A program made the position numbers and the translations under genes. This document shows positions 16,062 to 23,537 of a stretch of 29,365 nt of DNA, piece after piece. Within the stretch, counting starts at the first letter, position 1, and the number at the start of each line of letters is the position of its first letter. Below the pieces are notes generated by a model. That model saw only the letters and a program-made list of their open reading frames with translations. It did no database searches and had not been told where the DNA came from. The DNA comes from a virus: IMG/VR virus record IMGVR_UViG_3300034012_000624, positions 1 to 29,365 of that record; one strand, 5' to 3'.

Positions 16062-18013
16062 TAGCGTTTACCATCTTCACGGGCATCCAAGCGCGGGGCA
16101 CCCAACTGCCACTGCACACCAAGATTTTCAGACTGGATTTTAAGCGCCATCTGGCGCGCACGGGCACGCAGGAAGACCTGATCGGTGTACTGGTCTACCG
16201 AAGTCTCGATGACAGGCTTTGAGTCCGCCACGTTGTTAGAAAGCGCAGAACCGGGGAAGTTACGCGAGCGGATTTGCATGGTGACACTAGCATCATTAGC
16301 TATGGACCCGCTAAACCCAACGTCAGGAATAATGCGTCTGCAAAGCATAAACTGGTCGCCATCAGCCAAGTCGAAGTCCGACGACTGGATATAGGATAGC
16401 ATTGGATCAGCATCATCGTCGATGCCGTCCTCGTGGTTGTAAGTCTGCCCCGCTGAGAAATCAGAGAGTGGTGTGTTTGCGGCCTGTGGGTAGCGGCGCA
16501 GTGCTGTATCTAACCAAGCGGTGCGCTCTATTGTTCCATAGTACCAGATGCGCTCAAGGTGGTTATAGACCACATAGGCATTGTTATAGTCGCTATCACC
16601 TGCTGGGTAGAACCACCAGACTTCGTTCCATTGCTCGTTGGTGCCGCAGATAACCTGATCGGACTGAGAGATGTTAATGTTCTGGAACACGTGATTGCGC
16701 AGTGTGCATGGTAGCGTTTCGACGCGCCCGGTATAGGCATAGAACTTATCTTGGCCCATCCAGTAGGTAATGTTAGCTGCCGTTGTCACCGCACGTGATG
16801 AGATGATGGAGATATTGTCAGCATATTCCTGCAAGCCGAACACGTCTGTCGTGCCGAGGAATTGGAGCGTGAACAGGTGGCTATCCGTCCAGACCAAGAT
16901 TTCCTGACGTGATGGCATAGCGCGTACGATGCGCGAGCCACGCGATACCCGGATGTCCCCTGCGGTATTGGTCGGCTGCGGAATCCAGTCTTCAGGAGTG
17001 TCTTGGTCAGCCCAACGGATAAGCATCGGGTCGAAATCGTCAGGGTTCGTTGAGCCAAACGGCACAGCGCCAAAGGCAATAAGATGCCGGTCTTGCTGAG
17101 ACACGAGCAACTGCATAATCTTAACTGGTACTGCTTCTGCATATTCCGTAGGGGTATAGACAGGCGCGCTGGTCGCCGTAGCCCAGTCAAACGCATACTT
17201 CTGTAGCGTAATAGCCCGCGTGGCAAGCGCCGTGCCCGGATCGGGAGTAGCACCGCGAACCCACCAGTAACCAGCCCCATTGCGGATATTCATGACGAGG
17301 TCGTTATCGAAGTTATCGAACCACCAGTCGCGCTGCGGGAAGAAGACCGGCTCAGTCGAACCAAGACCCCAAGCCCCACGCGACCACGTGCCTGTACCCC
17401 AACCATAACCTTCTGTGGTAATTGGATATCCGGGGCGGATTTCGAAGTCGATGATAATAACAGTACCGCCTCCACCAGAGACGTTTGAGGTGACCGGACT
17501 TGTAACAGGGATCGTGAAAGTCAGGCCAGTAACCACAGTAATCTCGTGGTTGCCGTTAATCTCGTCCGCAGGCACACCACCAATAGTGCCGGTTACACCT
17601 GAGATTTCTACGAAGTCACCTGTTTCGGCAAGGTGTGCCACCGGTAACTGGATGGTTACCACATTAGGCGCAGTGGTATCTGTGTAGACGCAGTTGTCAG
17701 TGTCCGGTGTGTCAAGCGTAGGGTCAACCAGACGCAGTGGGGTGATGTTATTGTAGTAGCCACCATTCTCGATGAAAACCTTCTGATGCGTACCAAGCGC
17801 CATGAGGTTATCGGAATAGGTCGTGACCCAGTTCCACATCTGACGGCACACGCCTTGGAATTGAGCAGACGTAGCTTTCTGCCAGCCACCAATCTTCTCT
17901 GGATATCCAGAGCGGAAACGTATTTTGTCGCACTCGCGCCAACCGCCCTCGTTCGAGTAGTCGGTCTGGTCGCGGTTTACACCGGGCTTAAACTGGAGCT
18001 TGATGAATGGCAT
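16061..18013 (-). CDS. tail nozzle/hub-like beta-propeller protein
   Basis: A 650-residue protein. The N-terminal segment FKPGVNRDQTDYSNEGGW, ending KIRFRSGYPEKIGGW (residues 8-44), marks a large family of podophage structural proteins that I relate to the P22 gp10/T7 gp12 nozzle group. An inserted Ig-like beta domain lies near residues 113-195 (VEISGVTG to SGGGGTVIIIDF). The remainder, with LLVSQQDRHLIAFG, RASRQEILVWTDSHLF-like strands and GQDKFYAYTGRVETLPC, suggests a propeller. It would extend the DNA exit channel below the adaptor. SD GGAG lies 7 bases before ATG. In T7 the nozzle gene also precedes the ejection genes, which supports this reading. Confidence 0.72.
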   Translation of the reverse strand: MPFIKLQFKPGVNRDQTDYSNEGGWRECDKIRFRSGYPEKIGGWQKATSAQFQGVCRQMWNWVTTYSDNLMALGTHQKVFIENGGYYNNITPLRLVDPTLDTPDTDNCVYTDTTAPNVVTIQLPVAHLAETGDFVEISGVTGTIGGVPADEINGNHEITVVTGLTFTIPVTSPVTSNVSGGGGTVIIIDFEIRPGYPITTEGYGWGTGTWSRGAWGLGSTEPVFFPQRDWWFDNFDNDLVMNIRNGAGYWWVRGATPDPGTALATRAITLQKYAFDWATATSAPVYTPTEYAEAVPVKIMQLLVSQQDRHLIAFGAVPFGSTNPDDFDPMLIRWADQDTPEDWIPQPTNTAGDIRVSRGSRIVRAMPSRQEILVWTDSHLFTLQFLGTTDVFGLQEYADNISIISSRAVTTAANITYWMGQDKFYAYTGRVETLPCTLRNHVFQNINISQSDQVICGTNEQWNEVWWFYPAGDSDYNNAYVVYNHLERIWYYGTIERTAWLDTALRRYPQAANTPLSDFSAGQTYNHEDGIDDDADPMLSYIQSSDFDLADGDQFMLCRRIIPDVGFSGSIANDASVTMQIRSRNFPGSALSNNVADSKPVIETSVDQYTDQVFLRARARQMALKIQSENLGVQWQLGAPRLDAREDGKR

Positions 18014-18023
18014 CTATTAGCTC

Positions 18024-18791
18024 CTACTGCTGACTAAACTGGAAAGTGACGTAGCCGCTCGCACCACCAGCGATTATCTGGTACGCTTGTCCCGGCGTAA
18101 CCGAAACAGAAGAAGCACTAGTTATAATTTGCGGTTGCCCTGCCGACGTCGTGCCTGCTGCGGTGCGCCCAAAGGCGGAGGATGGGGTGCCGGGAAACTC
18201 GCCGCCGGGGGTATAAACGAAAAAGCCGATACCCCATTCAACGGGAGGTTGGCCCGGGCCACCTACTGGGCTACTGCTACGATTATCCCACGGGCCGAGA
18301 ACGCGTTCAGCTACACCATTAGCGAGGTAAGTTTGGGGGTTACTCGGCTGCGTAAAATAACCACCCGTAGAAGAATTCCAACTTAGCAATAGCGGGTCAA
18401 GAGTTATGTACCGGTCTCCGGTACCCCCTGAGTTAGCTGCCGCTAGGACGCCGTCTGCATACGCCCCTGCCTGCGCATAAGTGTAGAACGCACCGGGTGA
18501 GCCCGGTTGATCGGAGCTGGGTACGTAGGCAGCTCCGTAAACAGTATTGTACACATAATCTCCGGGGACCTCGGAATACAGACCACCAGCAACCTGAAGG
18601 TTAAGAATCGTAGACACGCCAGTAGGCGCAGTCCATATGCTACTGGTACCAGCGCCAAACGTAACCGTTTGAAAAACAGGAGGCGGTCCCGGAGGTGGTG
18701 GAGTCGGGGTCGGCGGAGGAGGCGGAGGAGCAGCCGAAAAGGTACCAGCCCCTCGTGCGCTTGCTACTCCACGTGTGACGATTGTCGGCAC
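18024..18791 (-). CDS. fibre-like protein with a poly-proline hinge
   Basis: A 255-residue protein starting at GTG 18791 after a strong AAGGAG SD (6-base spacing) that overlaps the stop of the preceding gene. After about 20 residues there is a proline hinge at about 22-38 (runs of PPPPPP and PPPP with T and G). It is followed by a Gly-rich domain opening FQTVTFGAGTSSIWTAPTGV, the pattern of glycine-rich tip domains in fibres and host-recognition proteins. The C-terminus VTPGQAYQIIAGGASGYVTFQF is beta-rich. It is probably a tail appendage. No enzymatic motif. Confidence 0.6.
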   Translation of the reverse strand: MPTIVTRGVASARGAGTFSAAPPPPPPTPTPPPPGPPPVFQTVTFGAGTSSIWTAPTGVSTILNLQVAGGLYSEVPGDYVYNTVYGAAYVPSSDQPGSPGAFYTYAQAGAYADGVLAAANSGGTGDRYITLDPLLLSWNSSTGGYFTQPSNPQTYLANGVAERVLGPWDNRSSSPVGGPGQPPVEWGIGFFVYTPGGEFPGTPSSAFGRTAAGTTSAGQPQIITSASSVSVTPGQAYQIIAGGASGYVTFQFSQQ

Positions 18792-18801
18792 TGTGCGCTC
18801 C

Positions 18802-19725
18802 TTAGACGAACTTAGTCAGCGATGCAAAGACCGTATAGGCTGCGCTACCCGTCTTCACAATGGTATATGTATAAGCGTCAACACTCGAGGTGTTGCCTAC
18901 GACAGGCGCACTATTCTGCCATTTGGGGGTGACGGTCACACCGTCAACTTGAAAGACATTATTGTAATACCCTACGGTGCTGATGGTAGCAAAGACCGCA
19001 ATAGTGATCGCCTGCCCCGTAGAAAGCAGTGAGTTGATGGTCGTACCGCTATTACCACGTACATTAACCGTCCAGTTAGCCGATGCGTTACCGGTATAGT
19101 ATAGTACCGACTGCGTAATCGCGTCGATAGTCAAAGTGCCACTCAGACCCGAACCTACAACTGTGGCGGTTTCAATAGCATAAGCCAGCGGCTGGAGCGA
19201 CGTAATGTCCGTGTTAGTCCCAGACTTAGCTGCGCTCAGGTTAGACCGTGCACCCGCAGCCGTGTTTGATCCTACGCCGCCAGAGGTAAGGGCAAGAGGC
19301 GTTCCAAGTGTAAGCGATGTCAGGTGCGTCGTAGCGTCCACCACATTCACGCCGTCATTGTAAACCCACATAGTCTTGCCAGTAGGCACCGTGATGCCAG
19401 TGCCCGCAGTCGTCTTAACCACCACGCTGTCTGCACAGGTGTTGTTGACGATGTAGACCTTCTCAATGCTGGGTACGACCAGATTGCGTGTCGAGCCGCC
19501 AGTGGTGCCGATCAAGTTCAAGCGCAGGTTACGTGCGGTCTGCGTCGTGTTTGCATTGGAAAGAGTAAGTGTGACGTTGCCACTAGCAAAGGTAACATCC
19601 GCTGAACCGACAATAGCTTCTTCAAGCGCAGTCCCAAGGTTGACATTTGTGACGTTACCCCACGTGGCGAGGTTCTCGCCAGTGGTCATTAACTGGATTT
19701 TGAGATTGCTATATGTGCTTGACAT
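18802..19725 (-). CDS. tail fibre protein
   Basis: A 307-residue protein with N-terminal YSNLKIQLMTTGENLATWG (residues 5-23), an attachment motif common in phage fibres, then beta-rich repeats and the fibre signature LTSGGVGSNTAAGARSNL with a following TDITSL. The C-terminal third (residues about 185-307) is probably the exposed part. SD AAGGA lies 7 bases before ATG, within the 72 bases that follow the repeat-protein stop. The stop (TAAGGAG) doubles as the SD of the next gene. It probably forms part of a multi-component fibre with its neighbours. Confidence 0.72.
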   Translation of the reverse strand: MSSTYSNLKIQLMTTGENLATWGNVTNVNLGTALEEAIVGSADVTFASGNVTLTLSNANTTQTARNLRLNLIGTTGGSTRNLVVPSIEKVYIVNNTCADSVVVKTTAGTGITVPTGKTMWVYNDGVNVVDATTHLTSLTLGTPLALTSGGVGSNTAAGARSNLSAAKSGTNTDITSLQPLAYAIETATVVGSGLSGTLTIDAITQSVLYYTGNASANWTVNVRGNSGTTINSLLSTGQAITIAVFATISTVGYYNNVFQVDGVTVTPKWQNSAPVVGNTSSVDAYTYTIVKTGSAAYTVFASLTKFV

Positions 19726-19734
19726 CTTCTTTCC

Positions 19735-19797
19735 TTACGTCGGTATCTGAGTCCAGATTACTGTGTTACCACCACTGACCTGCATCTGTGTACCTGC
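19735..19797 (-). other. in-frame continuation after the stop of the repeat protein
   Basis: Directly after TAA (19798-19800) the same frame codes AGTQMQVSGGNTVIWTQIPT and stops at TAA 19735-19737. The WTQIPT end matches the Trp-repeat family just upstream, and the second stop merges with the SD of the next gene (TAAGGA), the arrangement used at several other boundaries here. The segment looks like the original C-terminus cut off by a nonsense change, or a read-through extension. Confidence 0.6.
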
Positions 19798-22620
19798 TTA
19801 GGTGTCATCAACCACCTGCCAGTTTGGTATTTGCGTATCGGGTATAGCAGACCAATCTGTACTTTGCGAGCTAATAACAACCTGCCAACTTGGGTCCTGT
19901 GTGTCATCAATCGTAACCCAAACACCCGCCTGAGAGTCATCTATAGGCACCCAGTCTGGGTCTTGTACTGGAACGATTGGGTTCCAGCTAGGTACTTCTA
20001 CAGTACCGATAGAGCCATTGGCTGAAACACCAGTTACTGAGTAGCTAGAACGGGTTGTAGTTGTGCCGATGAAGCCGTCGGCTGAAACACCCGTAGGCAG
20101 TGCGTTGGCTTTACCTGAAACCGTAGTTGTACCGACGAAGCCGTCGGCTGCTATGCCTGTGACTGAGAAACCAGTTCCTAGTTTAATCTCAATTGTGCCG
20201 ACGAAGCCGTCGGCTGCTATGCCTGTGACAGGCACGTCGGCTTTAGCTAAGACCTCAGATGTGCCAACGAAGCCTTCGGCTAAGACGTCTGTAACATCTA
20301 CGTTTGTATTGAACCGCTGGTCGGTTTCCACCCCTGAGAAGGGCACGACTGAGAAGCCTGAGAAACCTAAGAGGGCCGTGTTGTCTACGTTGCCTACGGC
20401 CTCACTAACATCACCAATGAAGCCGTCGGTTGCTACGCCTGTTAGGGTAGTGCTGGCTTTACCCGAAACCGTAGATATGCCGATAAACTCATTGGCTGAA
20501 ACACCCGTAGGCAGGGCGTTAGCTTTAGCTGAGACCGCAGATGTACCGATTAACCCATTGGCTGCTACGCCTGTTACCGGTACGTTAGCTTTAGCTAAGA
20601 CCGCAGATGTACCGACGAAGCCGTCGGCTGCTACGCCTGTGACAGGCACGTTGGCTTTAGCCAAGACCGCAGATGTGCCAATGAAGCCGTCGGCTGTTAC
20701 GCCTGTTACTTGGTAGCTGAACCTAAACGCAACCGTGCCGACGAAGCCGTTGGCTGCTATGCCTGTTATGGTAGTGCGGCCTTTAGCCGAGATCGTAGCG
20801 GTGCCAACAAAGCCGTTGGATGCTACGCCTGTAACTGAGAAACTAATTCCTAGTTTAAATGTAGGTGTGCCAACGAAGCCTTCGGCTGCTACGCCAGTTA
20901 GGGTAGTGCTGGCTTTAGCTGAGACCGTAGATGTGCCGATGAAACCATTGGCTGCTACGCCTGTGGGTAGTGCGTTGGCTTTAGCTAAGACCGCAGATGT
21001 GCCAATGAAACCATCGGTTGCTACGCCTGTGATAGGCAAGTTGGCTTTAGCCGAGATCGTAGCGGTGCCAATGAAGCCGTTGGCTACTACGCCTGTGAGT
21101 AGTGCGTTAGCTTTAATTGAGATCGTAGATGTACCGACGAAACCTTCGGTTGCTACGCCTGTGACTGAGAAACTAGTTCCCAGTTTAAATGCAGGTGTGC
21201 CAATGAAACCATCGGCTGCTATGCCTGTGACAGGCACGTTGGCTTTAGCTAAGACCGTAGATGTGCCAATAAAGCCATTAGCCGAAACGTCTGTGACATC
21301 TACGTTTGTGTTGAATCGTTGGTCGGTTTCCACCCCTGAGAAGGGCACGACTGAGAAGCCCGAGAAACCTAAGAGGGCCGTGTTATCTATATTGCCTAAG
21401 GTTTCGCTGACATCCCCAATGAAGCCCTCGGCTACAACACCTGTGAGTGGTACGTTGGCTTTAGCAAAGACCGTAGATGTGCCAATGAAGCCGTTGGTTG
21501 TTATGCCTGTGAGTAGTGCGTTGGCTTTAGCTGAGACCGTAGATGTGCCAATGAAGCCATTGGCTGCTACGCCAGTTAGGGTAGTGATGCCTTTGGCCGA
21601 GATCGTGGCTGTGCCAATGAAGCCTTCGGCTGAAACACCCGTAGGCAGTGCGTTAGCTTTAGCCGAGACCGCAGATGTGCCAATGAAGCCGTTGGCTAAA
21701 ACACCCGTAGGCAGTGCGTTAGCTTTAGCTGAGACCGCAGACGTGCCAATGAAGCCACCGGCTGCTACGCCAGTTAGGGTAGTGCGGGCTTTAGCTGAGA
21801 CCGTAGATGTGCCGATAAACCCATTAGCTGCTACGCCAGTTAGGGTAGTGCTTACTTTAGTCGAGATTGTAGCGGTGCCAATGAAACCATTGGCTGCTAC
21901 GCCAGTTAGGGTAGTGCTAGCTTTAGCTAAGACCGCAGTTGTACCAATAAAGCCGTTAGCTGAAACACCCGTAGGTAGGGCGTTGGCTTTGGCTAGAACT
22001 GTTTCGTTACCGATGAACCCGTTGGTTGAGACGCCTGTTAGGGCAGTGCGGGCCTTAGCTGAGACCGTAGATGTGCCGATAAACCCGTTGGCTGAAACGC
22101 CTGTTACTCGGTAGCTAAACCTAAACGCAACTGTGCCAACGAAGCCGTTGGCTGCTACGCCTGTGACAGGCACGTTGGCTTTGGCTAGAACTGTTTCGTT
22201 ACCGATGAACCCAGTAGCTGAAACGCCTGTGACAGGCACGTTGGCTTTGGCTAGAACTGTTTCGTTACCGATGAACCCATTGGCTGCTATGCCTGTGACG
22301 GATACTCGGGCTTTAGCTAAGACTGCTTCATTACCAACGAACCCATTGGCTGCTACGCCTGTGACTAGGTAACCAAACTTAATCGTAACTGCGCCAATGA
22401 AGCCACCGGCTGCTACGCCTGTTAAAGTAGTTCTGGCTTTGGCCGATACCGTAGATGTACCGACGAACCCGTTGGCTGCTACGCCTGTTACTCGGTAGCT
22501 GAACCTAAACGCAACTGTGCCAATAAACCCATTGGCTGCTACGCCTGTGGCGGATACGCTTACAGATACATTAGGTAGAGTACTAAACGGTGTAGTAGAG
22601 AGGGGAGTAAAGCCAAACAT
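19798..22620 (-). CDS. 940-residue fibre-like protein made of 37 short repeats
   Basis: After a 24-residue cap (MFGFTPLSTTPFSTLP) come 37 units of 20 or 22 residues with the core TG(V/I)(A/S)ANGF(I/V)G, then a variable half such as TSTVSAKA or VAFRFSYRV. Units 18 (residues 393-442) and 32 (727-776) carry a 28-residue insertion, LLGFSGFSVVPFSGVETD and onward, that resembles the N-terminal cap. The protein therefore looks like three modules of 18, 14 and 5 units. Residues 886-940 are five 11-residue Trp repeats such as QDPSWQVVISS. The regular beta-prone units suggest a long shaft, probably a tail or head fibre. ATG at 22620 has SD GGAGGGAG. The TAA at 19798-19800 may not be the ancestral end: the frame stays open to 19735. 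The host-binding role is inference. Confidence 0.8.
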   Translation of the reverse strand: MFGFTPLSTTPFSTLPNVSVSVSATGVAANGFIGTVAFRFSYRVTGVAANGFVGTSTVSAKARTTLTGVAAGGFIGAVTIKFGYLVTGVAANGFVGNEAVLAKARVSVTGIAANGFIGNETVLAKANVPVTGVSATGFIGNETVLAKANVPVTGVAANGFVGTVAFRFSYRVTGVSANGFIGTSTVSAKARTALTGVSTNGFIGNETVLAKANALPTGVSANGFIGTTAVLAKASTTLTGVAANGFIGTATISTKVSTTLTGVAANGFIGTSTVSAKARTTLTGVAAGGFIGTSAVSAKANALPTGVLANGFIGTSAVSAKANALPTGVSAEGFIGTATISAKGITTLTGVAANGFIGTSTVSAKANALLTGITTNGFIGTSTVFAKANVPLTGVVAEGFIGDVSETLGNIDNTALLGFSGFSVVPFSGVETDQRFNTNVDVTDVSANGFIGTSTVLAKANVPVTGIAADGFIGTPAFKLGTSFSVTGVATEGFVGTSTISIKANALLTGVVANGFIGTATISAKANLPITGVATDGFIGTSAVLAKANALPTGVAANGFIGTSTVSAKASTTLTGVAAEGFVGTPTFKLGISFSVTGVASNGFVGTATISAKGRTTITGIAANGFVGTVAFRFSYQVTGVTADGFIGTSAVLAKANVPVTGVAADGFVGTSAVLAKANVPVTGVAANGLIGTSAVSAKANALPTGVSANEFIGISTVSGKASTTLTGVATDGFIGDVSEAVGNVDNTALLGFSGFSVVPFSGVETDQRFNTNVDVTDVLAEGFVGTSEVLAKADVPVTGIAADGFVGTIEIKLGTGFSVTGIAADGFVGTTTVSGKANALPTGVSADGFIGTTTTRSSYSVTGVSANGSIGTVEVPSWNPIVPVQDPDWVPIDDSQAGVWVTIDDTQDPSWQVVISSQSTDWSAIPDTQIPNWQVVDDT
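19801..19965 (-). repeat. five tandem 33-bp (11-residue) Trp repeats
   Basis: Five consecutive units QDPDWVPIDDS, QAGVWVTIDDT, QDPSWQVVISS, QSTDWSAIPDT and QIPNWQVVDDT. Each opens with Gln and has Trp at position 5. They form the C-terminus of the repeat protein. A sixth, diverged unit seems to follow the TAA stop. Confidence 0.85.
19993..22548 (-). repeat. 37 tandem 60/66-bp coding repeats
   Basis: Units of 66 bp (22 codons), with six 60-bp variants or near variants, encode TG(V/I)xAxGFxG and a variable tail. At a larger scale the pair of 150-bp units at 20293-20442 and 21295-21444 recurs at a spacing of exactly 1002 bp, with a central stretch of about 40 identical bases. The repeats keep one antisense frame open, giving false + strand ORFs. 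This array should be prone to unit gain, loss and assembly collapse. Confidence 0.9.
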
Positions 22621-22674
22621 ACTATAGCTCCCTCCCTAAGCTGCGGTTAGGTAAATACCATACAGGGTGGTAAA

Positions 22675-22848
22675 TTACCCGTTAGTTGCGCTGCCGATTG
22701 CGTTACGCATCGTCATGCCGAGGATAGCCGTAATAGCTATCTGACTTGCTTCTATAGCAGAGGCATCACCAACAAGAAAGCTGGCAATAGCGCCAATGAC
22801 GCCAAGGGCACCGACGATATAAGTCTTTTTACCTTTAAACTTACCCAT
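22675..22848 (-). CDS. holin-like small membrane protein
   Basis: A 57-residue ORF from ATG 22848 to TAA 22675-22677, with SD GGGAGA about 8 bases upstream and only two bases after the endolysin stop. The sequence starts MGKFKGKK (basic), followed by a hydrophobic stretch YIVGALGVIGAIASFLV (about 10-26) and a second, more amphipathic one around IAITAILGMTMRNAI. A short basic start, one or two membrane segments and a place next to the amidase fit a small holin or pinholin. It could also be another small membrane protein of the late operon. No spanin pair was found nearby. Confidence 0.7.
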   Translation of the reverse strand: MGKFKGKKTYIVGALGVIGAIASFLVGDASAIEASQIAITAILGMTMRNAIGSATNG

Positions 22849-22850
22849 AA

Positions 22851-23279
22851 TCATTCTCCCGTTTCTTTAAGCCATGCCGCCACATCAAATGATGGGCAGG
22901 CTTTTCTAGTACCGGGCCAGTCGCGGTGACCGCGAATGATAATGCCCGGATAGCGTCCCTTATACGTCCTAATGAGTGTAAGGAGCGACTTCTTTTGTGC
23001 ATCTGTACGGGTATCTTTAGGTTGTTTCATACCCTTATCCATACCACCAATGTAGCAGATGCCAATGTTGCCTGTGTTTGCGTTGCCTACATGCGCACCT
23101 TTTTGGTCATCGCGCAGCGTACGGTGCATAGAGCCATCAACCTCAATAACCCAGTGGTAGCTAGTCTGGCCGAACTTAGCCTTGTCCCACTCTGTAACCT
23201 GCTCATGCGTAACATGACGCCCTTCTGGCGTAGCCGCGCAGTGGATCGTGAGATATTTGACAGGACCTAGTTTTGCCAT
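22851..23279 (-). CDS. N-acetylmuramoyl-L-alanine amidase endolysin, T7 lysozyme type
   Basis: A 142-residue protein of the amidase_2/T7 gp3.5 family that cuts the bond between N-acetylmuramic acid and L-alanine in peptidoglycan. Numbering from the GTG one codon upstream, the zinc ligands H14 (LTIHCAATP), H119 (RGHRDWPGT) and C129 (KACPSFDV) match T7 H17, H122 and C130, and Y42 and K127 match T7 catalytic Y46 and K128. Length and lack of a signal peptide also fit, so a holin is needed for release. The gene can start at GTG 23282 (GTGA overlap with the upstream stop) or at the adjacent ATG 23279 (TGATG overlap); I chose ATG. T7 lysozyme also inhibits RNA polymerase; no such polymerase gene is in view, so that role is not implied. 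Confidence 0.93.
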   Translation of the reverse strand: MAKLGPVKYLTIHCAATPEGRHVTHEQVTEWDKAKFGQTSYHWVIEVDGSMHRTLRDDQKGAHVGNANTGNIGICYIGGMDKGMKQPKDTRTDAQKKSLLTLIRTYKGRYPGIIIRGHRDWPGTRKACPSFDVAAWLKETGE

Positions 23280-23533
23280 CACTCAGCAGCTTGTGGCTCA
23301 ACCCAATCTGGGTTCAGCGCCCAATCAGTACCGTCGAAGGTATACTTGTTACCAACCCAATCGTCGGGGGCAGTAATACCTTCGTATATGGTTGCAGTGC
23401 TGGCGTTAAGGTCAGCGATTATGAACTCAGCCGGATCGCCAACGACGATGGTGTCCTCATTCAATACAACGACTTCTGTATCATCGAGCAGATACTTAGA
23501 GAGGTTAGTAGAATTTTCAACGATGGTTTGCAT
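23279..23533 (-). CDS. small fibre-associated phage protein, unknown function
   Basis: An 84-residue acidic protein with VVVLNEDTIVVGDPAEFIIADLN (about 21-43) and a C-terminal NKYTFDGTDWALNPDWVEP. I have seen the same kind of short protein right after fibre genes in aquatic phage contigs. It may be a fibre chaperone or a small tail component, but nothing in the sequence proves it. SD AGGA overlaps the fibre stop (AGGATAA). Its own stop overlaps the endolysin start. Confidence 0.7.
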   Translation of the reverse strand: MQTIVENSTNLSKYLLDDTEVVVLNEDTIVVGDPAEFIIADLNASTATIYEGITAPDDWVGNKYTFDGTDWALNPDWVEPQAAE

Positions 23534-23537
23534 GGGC

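Noticed and set aside
20063-22372. Long + strand ORFs (459, 217 and 79 codons) with PTKPLAATPV-like repeats, antisense to the 37-repeat gene
   Set aside because: They are produced by the in-frame 66-bp periodicity, which leaves one antisense frame free of stops. No SD, no independent start context, and they break wherever the repeat phase changes.
19993-22548. Possible CRISPR-like array, because of regular 60-66 bp repetition
   Set aside because: The units are coding, contiguous and diverged; there are no identical direct repeats separated by unique spacers.
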